Source of the DNA: Theristus sp. LFF4_11
Taxonomy: Eukaryota > Nematoda > Chromadorea > Monhysterida > Xyalidae
Assembly: GCA_030248135.1 (NCBI GenBank)
Contig: JASANC010002717.1
Location: forward strand, 1-24,650
Reading direction: 5' to 3'
DNA length: 24,650 bases
Part shown: one piece after another, positions 9,701 through 19,400 of the stretch
Numbering within the stretch: the first letter of the stretch is position 1
Layout of the letters: each line of letters starts with the position of its first letter
Position numbers and translations under genes: made by a program
The notes under the pieces: generated by a model
Seen by the model: only the letters and a program-made list of their open reading frames with translations
What the model was told of the DNA's origin: nothing
Databases searched by the model: none

Positions 9701-9924
9701 AGCAAAATGCGAGAGTCGGAGAAAAGTCGTATTTCTATGAGTCTGCAAACGGACTGACTGTTGAGCAACTCCTCGATCAGCATGGTCAGCCGTTCGTTGA
9801 CGGACATTTCGGGTGCGCTCACGGCGTCCGCTGTTTCCGAATCGGCCACCGCCAAATATGTGTCATGCATTGTGGTGCACAACAAAACGCCACAAAGCAA
9901 CAGTTCGAATTTCAGAAACGACAT
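6762..9924 (-). CDS. Secreted kelch-repeat protein, nine exons
   Basis: Exons (reverse): 9924-9759, 9626-9570, 9442 to about 9325, 8897 or 8906 to 8739, 8484-8381, 8025-7861, 7723-7581, 7322-7183, 6925-6762; about 400 residues. The start at 9924 opens MSFLKFELLLCGVLLCTT, a strong signal peptide, so the product is secreted or luminal. Exons 2-3 give a Cys- and Asp-rich linker. Exons 4-9 each hold about one kelch blade: a hydrophobic strand ending in Gly-Gly or Gly-Cys (VSGG, YTCGG, YAIGG), then a Tyr about 14 residues on and a Trp after it (YDSASNQW, YEADTQDW, YDTNDDTW). Splice phases agree from exon 4 to exon 9. There is no BTB or BACK domain, so it is not a cullin adaptor; partner unknown. 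A reverse-strand TATA box lies at 10060-10065. An older copy is wrecked at 2508-3000. Confidence 0.85.
8072..8330. mobile_element. MITE family A copy 1, internally expanded
   Basis: Left part (GCACTCGGTTATAG, then GTTGCACAG) and right part (GTGACTGTGCGACATT, then CTGTCTTCAGA) match the ends of family A copies elsewhere in the window. The middle has been amplified into the 19-bp array described separately. It lies in the kelch intron between exons 5 and 6. Confidence 0.65.
8113..8235. repeat. 19-bp minisatellite, about six and a half units
   Basis: Head-to-tail units of GGCACAACACAAACACACA, nearly identical. The unit equals the segment next to the inverted-repeat core of family A MITEs, so it grew inside that element. 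It is intronic, and its long open frames are products of the repeat. Confidence 0.9.
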
Positions 9925-10443
9925 TTTTTGTTGCTGTTGTTTTGGCAGAGAAAACGTGCAACAGAGGTGATGCACGTTACGGCTGATACAAAGTCAATCT
10001 AAACCGACAGCTTCCACTTACTGCACGTTACATTTGGCTAAAAACCAGCTAGACGGCGTTTTATACCGCCGCAACCGAAGAAATCTAATCTCTCTCGGCG
10101 GTTTTTTTCCATCGTCAGTTTACATTACACGCACGCAAAAATAAACAACGGTAACAAACAAGCAATAACAATAAATGCCACATGCAACACGTTCACACAA
10201 AAAACGAAGCAAAAAACTCGAAACTAACGACACGCAAAACAACCAACGATGACTAACAGAACAGCAGTTACCAAATCATGAGAAAACTGAAAAAAGTTAT
10301 CCGGAAAATTAAGGAGAGGGATATTCAGATCACGGAAATCAGAGCAACCGAAAAGAAAAATGCAACAATAGCAACAACCAAGAGCAAAGGTATGCACGAT
10401 ATGCGGCAGTTTCCTGGGTGACTTAGTTCGTTTCTTTTGTTCA
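9925..10443. promoter_or_regulatory. Kelch promoter and sid-1 3' flank
   Basis: This 520-bp stretch separates the kelch start from the sid-1 stop. The reverse strand has GGTATAAAAC, with TATAAA at 10060-10065, about 135 bases upstream of the kelch ATG and a good TATA box. The rest is A-rich on the forward strand and non-coding. I could not find an AATAAA for sid-1 on the reverse strand here. Confidence 0.5.
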
Positions 10444-13400
10444 CTAGAACACCGATTTGCGCGTTTCAGCGGCGGGCGCAGCAGCCGCGTGCGCCTGACG
10501 AGCGTCGATGAGTTCGAGTGCTTCGAGTGTGCAGAACAGTGCGGCAGCCGAGGTGACGTGCCAGAGGTCGTGGCGGTCGAACAGCCACAGCGAGCAGCCG
10601 TCGTTCAGCGCACGCGACTCGGCCGCCGTCGCCTGGAAGCGAGCGTTACACTGTTGAGATCGTCTTTTATTTTGGTGCTGCGACTCAATGCGCGCATTCA
10701 TAAGGACTCAGTTTCCAGCTTGACGCGGCAATTCAAAGGCGACCCTGCAGTGATCCTGCATGTGACAGAGTCACTTGGGCAATTTTGAGTTGCCGCATCA
10801 AGCATGAAACTTCTACGTATGCAAGCGCATTGAGTCGCAGAACAAAAAAATAAATAAACAGGAAAAAGAAACGAAATAAGAGGCATCCGATCCAAACGTA
10901 CAGCTGAACTCAAAGTTACTTTAAAATAACCTGTTTATTACTCCCTAGTCATGTTCGGCAAACAGTGACAAAAACGGTTGGTCACCGAAAAAAAAACTGA
11001 AACGGAAAGCAGGTCGGGCCTGTCCTCTGCCTTTTGTACACGTTCCCTGGTGTTTTCCCTAGTGCTACACAGATTCCTGTACCCCTTGCTCACCATCCAA
11101 TCAGTGACCGGACGCAGAAAGAACGACAACGCCAACGCCCAGCCGGCGACAGCAGACACCAAATAGGCACTGGCGAGCGGCCCGCCGAGTGACTCGTGGG
11201 CGTAGATCTGACGTGCGCGCAGAAGCAGGTGAAGCGCAGTGGTTGACTGGAAATGCTGCAGTCGCTTCATTTCGAAAGTTGAAAAAAATCTACCTTATTG
11301 GCGATGTAATACGCGGCGTAGAGGAACAGAAACAACACGGCGGACAGAAGCCAAACGACGGACATCGGAAGATGCAACGCGAATCGGCCAATCAGCGGTC
11401 TGCAACGTCGAGTCACTTTCTTCCAGCACTTTATCCAAACATTGTTTTACGCCAAAACACGTGTGCATGCATTAGTTTTATTTTTCCAACAACAAAAAAA
11501 CAGAACAGGTCAGCAAGGAACACCAGTCAACGCGTCACCAGCAAATATTCGCCGAACGCAATGTTCACATGTCGCAAGCGCTCAACGCAGCACAAAGTCA
11601 ATGCAACGGCCAAGCCGATCGCCGCTGCCACGAAAGCACCGAACAAGTTTGCGAACGTCAGCGGCACAAACGGCCTCGTGAACATCGTGAACAAACGACG
11701 ACCCAGGTGCTCGCGTTGTAGGCGGACGTAACGATCTCGCAGCATCAACAGAAACTCGGTGTTGCTCGATATGGCGTTGTTGATACACGCGATCAGAGGG
11801 CCGTAGTTTCTTGGCTTCTCCGTGAATCGGGGTCGCAAGTTACACCTTTCGGGTAAATTGCTGCCCGTAAATCACCGGAAACGTTTCACATAACATCTTG
11901 CAACTTTTCTAAGAAAAGTAAGGAGTGCGTCAGCGGTTGGAAAACACCAAGATAGATTGCCCAAATGAATAGTTATGGAAACTTTGAAACACGGCCCAGT
12001 TTATCGTCGACGCCACGATAAAACAGCAAGCCATTTCGAAACGTGCTCAGTTCGGGCAGTTCAACGACACGACTCCCATTGATGGAGGACGCCAGCTTAA
12101 AGATCAAGATGAATTTCAGAATCTGCTAATCACAAACATCGGTCACTTGCAAGATTCATGCTTCTACTGGCTGCATTCTTATTCTATAAGACAATGTGCT
12201 TGTGTATGACAGTGACTCTGTTATGATGACACAGTAATGTTACACAGTCATAAACAAACACACACACGCATACATATGATATCACAGGAGCGCTCGTGTT
12301 AGCACATGTGTGCGTGCGTGTGTTCGTGACCGTGCAACATTTTTGTTCAAACTAGGACTTCATGAGCAACTCTGAAACAGCCGACCTCATATGCAACGTC
12401 CTGCTCGTATACAACGACCAAGCGTCCCTCGGCGATGCCGCGGTGGATGGACGTGTTGTGCACGATTTGCTGGCGTGTTTGCTTTTCAAGAAACCCAGCG
12501 TGCAGACGATGAAGCCGGTCAGGGAACACAAGAGAGACAGGTGCTTTCTTGTGACTTTGACAGATTACTTTGGATCTTAGCATCCAGTCAAACTATCAGA
12601 GTATAATGGACCACATTCGAAGGCAAATGCCAAAAACGACGACACAATCGAAAAATATTAGTGACGTGCAGCCTGGGTGATGACAACGAACAACAACGAG
12701 ACACCGAGACTCGCGGGTTTCTCGAAAAGCGCCAGTCCTGGTTGCTGACGACGATCGGTGCGTTCGCGCGCAACGCCTGTCGCAACCGCCTGTATTGCAC
12801 GGACGCTGCTCGCTCGATCAGGTCGAGCACAAAGTAGTCAGTTCGAATCACGAGCTTCAGTTCATGCTGTTGGAGCTTGTGGAGGAGTTGCCCGAAATTG
12901 TTGAACGCGTAACTGTGCGAGGGCAGGAGAGCGCTCGCGAGCAGTCCGTTCTTGGCGACAGTTGTGTCAAGTAAGCGCTAGTGATTTGTAAGAAAGTGGT
13001 AACGTGTGGTGTGGTGAATACACACACACACAGCAAAGACTTGTTGTTTTGTGTTATCTTTTTCCCGGTTTTGCTGCTGAATACTTGCATAGATAGTAGG
13101 ACATCAGTTTTAGCTTTGACGCGGCAATTCAAATTAACCGAAATGACTCCATTCTGGTTCCCGCCCGAGAAACAAACAGGCGGGTCGCTCAGGCACTTTT
13201 GAATTGCCACATCAAACAAGAAACTAGATAGTTCCCCTTTTCTGGGGAAAAAAATAATACATTGCACTTCCGGAACTGAGTGGCGAGAGGCATGCGCCCT
13301 TGACAACAACTGGCGCCTGATATGTGGCGCTGATGAGCATGATCGCCAGGCGGCACCACACAATCGCAGCCAACACTGAGCCAAGCGTCTTGTCCGACCG

Positions 13401-16400
13401 TTGTTGGCGGGCGTGATGCAGCCTCTGATAGAGCAAGTACGAACCAATGACGGCACCACAAAGCACCCTGGGCTGCGTTGTACTCATGAAGCACTCTGTG
13501 ACGTGACAGTCCTCTGGCTAAAGAACATCGTCTGGATTTATACTTTTTTGTTCGTTTCTGTGATTGATTGAAGCCGTCTGGGGCGGCATCTTATCAAACA
13601 CAAGAATAGTCAGGCCATTATTGCAAAAGACGTTCTTGGGACATTATTGCCAAAAGGCGTTTTTGGGCCATTATTGCCAAAAGGCGTTCTTGGGCCATTA
13701 TTGCCGAAAGGTACGTATTCCTGTCATGAGTTGTGGTGCTTGTTCAATTGAACGACACAGCCCAGGTGGGCACATCGAACACGAGCAGATGCGCTGCCAT
13801 CTGAAACAGATCCGGCCGGGCGCTCTGCACGGTGACGGCCGCCAGCTGCTGGGCGACACTCGCGATCGGGTTGGACGGCTTCATCGTCCGTAGACGCTCG
13901 TCCGTTGGAATCAACGGAAGCACGGCCGTGTCCGCACGACCGGCAGCGATTGAGCGCAGTGAAAACGCCAGAATACCTGAAGCGTGTTCACTGATTGACT
14001 GAGCTGGTCTTGCCAGCGATGAAACAACGTTTGTTACTGTTGACCATACCGGTACGACGGTGTGCCGGAACGTGGTACGCTTGCCGCCATGCGGTGCGCT
14101 TGCGATCTCAAAACATTGAGTTGCGAGGGGACGTCATTCCATGGGAGGGTAAGTCATTATTCGGCAGAGATAAAATTGCCACCGATTGACCGGGGATCAA
14201 CATGTTTTGGCAGGTCTACACGTCAATAAATCCATAGCAACATGGCTTGCCCGGTCAAAATACGGCGAAGGTGAACATGGCATGACACCGGTATGCGGTG
14301 CACATTGCCGCAAATGCCCGTGTGTGCGCACGTTCCAGCACAGCGTCTGCGCGTGGCTGCTCACCGCCTTCGGCCGCCACAGCGGCTGCATCCGGCTTCA
14401 CGAGCTCGTAGGCGATGTGCGCCGTGTGCAGCAGGACGTGCACCGACTCGACCATCAGCCCGGGCAGCGGACATTTGTGTCGGTCGTGCCGCAGGCCACT
14501 GTCGAACGCACAGTCGTAGCGCCACGGGGGGAACTCCGGCGGGAACAACACGGTCAGTGGCGCTGTGGAGTTTTGCAGACGACACGCGGCCATGTTGAAG
14601 CAAGCCGAGCAGGCAATGTGGTCGACTTGCGATCAGAGGAGAATTGTCTGCTGCGAACAGCAACGCTTCATATTGGCAGTAGCTTGGAATGGGCAACTAA
14701 TCGTCAGAAGGTAAACGTGATCACCGCACGATAATCGTCAGCAAACAAGTTATGCCACCCAGAGACGGACTTTGTAAACAAGGCAACGTTTCCAAGACGT
14801 TGTCTCTGGCTTAAAGCGCTCGTGCTTGTTAGGTCATTTATCAAATCTTCCGTTTCTATTCTTTTTTTGCGTGTGTTTGTTTTCTTGGACGTGTAGGATG
14901 GATGAGCGGTACAAAACCAACATGGCATATCAAGCAACTCTGCTTGATAATGAAAAACAAACAGCAATGAAGAACACACACGCCGTGCACTGCGAGTGTG
15001 CAACGAAGCTTTGTTGGGCAATGCCGCCGCTGCGGAAAAGAAACGCGCAGCACCTGAGCGATAGTTCCTCTGTATTCCTCAAAACGCGAAGGCTCGCTCG
15101 GACGCTGGTGCCTCCAGCCGCATGTGGCCCACACAGATTCGGCGTGGTTACCGTTTGTTGTTGTTGTTTGTTTGTTCATTACGTTACTGCCGAAAAGTCT
15201 CGCTCCAATTTAGCGAGAGCCAGGCTGCCCGCCAGTAAAATTTCTCAGCCAATCTGAGAACGCGAAAGTTCGCTCGGCTGCTGGTGCATGTCAGTGGACA
15301 CCGATTCAGCGTTCGACCATATTACCGCATTCAGCGTTCGACCATATTACCGCATTCAGCGTTCGACCATATTACCGCATTCAGCGTTCGACCATATTAC
15401 CGCATTCAGCGTTCGACCATATTACCGCATTCAGCGTTCGACCATATTACCGCATTCAGCGTTCGACCATATTACCGCATTCAGCGTTCGACCATATTAC
15501 CGCATTCAGCGTTCGACCATATTACCGCATTCAGCGTTCGACCATATTACCGCATTCAGCGTTCGACCATATTACCGCATTCAATGTTCGACCATATTAC
15601 CGCATTCAGCGTTCGACCATATTACCGCATTCAGCGTTCGACCATATTACCGCATTCAGCGTTCGACCATATTACCGCATTCAGCGTTCGACCATATTAC
15701 CGCATTCAGCGTTCGACCATATTACCGCATTCAGCGTTCGACCATATTACCGCATTTTCATGCTCACGCCGACTGGTGTTCCATTGCTGACTACAGGAAA
15801 CAACAAAGCAACAGCACGTACAGGGCGATGTTGATGAGGGCACAGACGAGTGCTGTGCTGCAACGAGCCCAAGACACGGGCGACAGCTGGCCCAGTTCAC
15901 GCTCGGACACACAGATGCGGTACAGCTCTCGCGTGGAGAACAACGGTCGACGACTGATATCTGACGGTGTTGTTGGCGGCCGTGTTCTTTCGAATCACAC
16001 TTTCAAGACTGCGCCACTTTTCATGCAATTATCAAAACTTGCAAAACTAAGCTTAAGAATAGAGCCCTATAGAATCTCCATTTTCCGAATTATACTGAAC
16101 CTGGGAATGGAGTCCCTTGTTAGTTCTTTTTCTCAAAACACCCGATTCACCTAAAAACCTCGACCTCACCAAATCCGTGCACATGACTGCCAAAGTAGCA
16201 TTGCAGCCAAAACGCGCACAGTGCCACCACTTCAACCGTGAATCCAATCGCGTCCAAAGATCGATTTTGTGAGCTCTGTAAAAGTTGAATCTCTAGTTGT
16301 ATTGGTCACACAGAAAATGGAGTTTTTGGAAAAAAAGGTTTTTGCAACCTTCATTGTTTATTTCATTTTTGACGCCCGGGTCTCTGGTCACATCAAAAAA

Positions 16401-19400
16401 CCATTCCGTAAATCTTTTCATAATCTTCCAAATCATCTTGAAAACCGTTTTTCCGACCGACCATACTGACGACAGTGACGAGATGAGTGACAGCCGCAAC
16501 CATGAACGGTTTGTACACATCGACAGCGCGGTGGCGGCGGGCGTACAGCTCAGCGGCGCACAACACCACAAACAGATACACGCCGGTGCTGTCTGAAGGT
16601 GCATTCATGAAGTTGTGCTGGCGAATGACGCGCAGCTAGCAATGGCACTTCAAATCATCGGCGCTGACAACAACGGCGCATTACTTGCGCTAACGCAGTG
16701 ATTCTTTCTGCATTCATGGAAAAACAATATCAGGTGCCAGCGATTTCTGCAGCGAATCCATGAATGCAGCTTGACACAACGAAACAACAACCTTTTTCAT
16801 TTTTGCCAACCAATCAATAACAATCAAAAGCGCACTCTCAACATGCATTTCTTACCAATGTTGAACATGACACGATTCGGACAGATGTGATAGATGCCGC
16901 TGACAACGGCCTGCACAACGATGGCGCCACGTTCGGCCACTTTGAACTGCCAGCTGAGTGCGGTCGGCAGCTGACGGATGTGCGAACGCTGGATGCTGCA
17001 GTGTGGATTGCAATGAATGCGCAGAAGTTGTGTGTTCTTGAAAATCGAATTTGAGCGTTTTCTTTTCACCCTCAGAACAATCTCCGCCAATCGCCTGAAT
17101 GTCTATAACGTAGCCCTTCGACGTTTTACCAACATCAGTGGGCGCCCCCAATTCCAAGCAAGCAGCTCACCGCAGCCGCAACAGCGCGAGCGACACGAGC
17201 GCAGCGATCACGTGGGGCACGTTCGAGAGCAGCGCGTTCGCGGCACGCACACGGCCGTGCACGGAGGCGCACGCGAAGTTGTGGCGGCACACGTCGCCGT
17301 TGCTGCCGGCCTTGCTCCACTGCATGCACACGCAAATGCTCACTGAACGGGCAGTGTTGGTGACACCACTGCACCAATTCGCATGGCCAGCGATTTATAG
17401 CAGCGATCAAATCACTGGTGATTGAACGATGAATGCACATAGTCAAAAATACCCCGACGGCAAAATGACAGGCCAGGCATTAAATTGCTAAAGATGTGAA
17501 TGGGTGTGGGATGTGGATGCACAAAGAAACTTGAACGATGTGTCAAAACCTGCGGTGTCAGCTTGCGCAGTCCACACACAATGTTGACAAAAAAACTAAA
17601 TTAATCCACCAGGACCAGAACAACTGGTGAATTCAACGAAATTCAGCAGCGACTGTTTTTTCACAAACCTCGTAGAGACCGTTGACAATCAAGCAAACAG
17701 GCGACGCAAAGAACAGTGCAATGGTCACGAGAATCGGCACTGCGGTGTACTGCGACCGAAGCTGCAAACGGAATGAACCGTCACGTTTGGTGTTGCTGGC
17801 TGTCTGTCTCTATGTCACCACACAACAACCCCACATTTCATGTATTTCTTTCATTCTTCGAGTCAAAATGGAGATTGGACATTTCCAAAATTCTCACACT
17901 GTCCAGTGAATTCGGATCGCTCAGTTGTTCAGCCGCGGATACAGCCGATTGCGAATGTGCAGCAGACGCCCAGTGGGCGACTGTGAGCAACACTGCTGCT
18001 GAGTCGTCGGTCGCCTCGCTGCAGCCACAGCTGCGTCCGGCAAACGTGCGTTCTGCGTCTGAAAGAATGTCCTCTGATTCAAAAAGTGTCAATCAAATCG
18101 CAGTCACCTGACACCAGACAGGTGCAACGGGCTGGGCACACAAACGCCACTGGACAGGCAGACAGCCGCTTTGGATTCAGTCGCTGAGACAACTCTTGTC
18201 GGGGATACACGTCAACTAGAACTGAAACAGAAGAATAATCAAACAGAAACAAATCGAACCGATACGTTGTTGCTGCTGGTCTGGTTCTTTCGTTTGTGTT
18301 TGTTGGCTCTCGAAAACAAGTTCCGGTGAAACAAGTGAATCTTGAAGGTTTGACGACGACGGCAAAGCAAACTGCGTTTCAAGCTGATCGTCGCCTGTCA
18401 CGGTGGCTGGCTGAACGCTGCTGCCGAGGTCTGCGAAACAAAATCAAGCCTCACCAAAACGCAGAAGAACTCAGTTCTCCTTCGGCAAAACCCAGTTTGT
18501 AACACATAGGCGTTGCACAATCACCAACAAACGCAGACACACGCGCCACGTGATATCGTCTGTGCGTGTGTCTGTCTTTGTGTTTGTTTGTGTGAGAACG
18601 GTGCAACTGTATTGAAACCAGTCTTCAAACTAGGACTACTCATGTTGATCAAGATCACCAGCCACTCGCAATCTGCCACCAACCTGCCAGCGGATACTCA
18701 TCGGTGTGAGCGTCGTCCACTTGGCCAATGTCCGGTTGCGCTGCCATTTGCGGCGTTCTGCTCGTCAACGTCGTGATCAGCTGACTCGTCAACTGGTGAC
18801 TCTTGTCAGCAAAGAGCAGCTCGAAAGCAGCCGGCAGCGCGACGAACGCAGCCAGTGCGATTGCGCAGAACGCAGCCATGCTGCCGAGGCTCAGTTCGTT
18901 CGTTGCAGCGAACGAGACCAGCAGCGATTTGCGTTGCGTTGGATTGCGCTCGGGTGCACTGCGACCGCACGCGGACTCGTCCGGGAACGTCAAGAGCGCA
19001 ATGTAGGCGAACGAAGATGGAAACTCGCTCGGCTGGAAATGAGCACTGTCTGTGGTGCAAACACAACACAACCAACAATAAACCTGCAATTTAGAATACA
19101 GCTTCTTTTTAACAAAAGTCCTAGTCTGTGGACACTCGCTTACGACACAGTGATGGTGCACGATCACAAAGAAACAATCACGCACACCAAATGATACTAC
19201 AGCAGCGTACGTAGCAACACATGCGTGCGTGTTGTGACTGTGCAACATCAACATGTCTCATAACAGTCTCTTCGGAGTAGAACTTCAGTTTCAATCGGAA
19301 AACGACGTGACAAAACAAGCCTTGACCATCTGAAACGCTCAATTTGCGTACCTTCAGCAACGCTGACACCTGCGACGTGAACGTGAACTGGCGTTGATCT

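Noticed and set aside
13610..13712. CRISPR array
   Set aside because: The 27-bp units abut with no unique spacers and the genome is animal; it is a plain tandem repeat.
14704..15179. Leader exon for the nested receptor
   Set aside because: Reverse frames here have a hydrophobic patch but no signal peptide following an ATG and no donor that joins in phase.
15284..16154. Long repetitive proteins of 168 and 288 residues
   Set aside because: They are translations of the 25-bp satellite, which is open in every frame; the reverse strand downstream is a real sid-1 exon.
17135..17446. Arg-rich 103-residue reverse protein
   Set aside because: It is an out-of-frame shadow of sid-1 exon 9, whose true frame reads GDVCRHNFAC.
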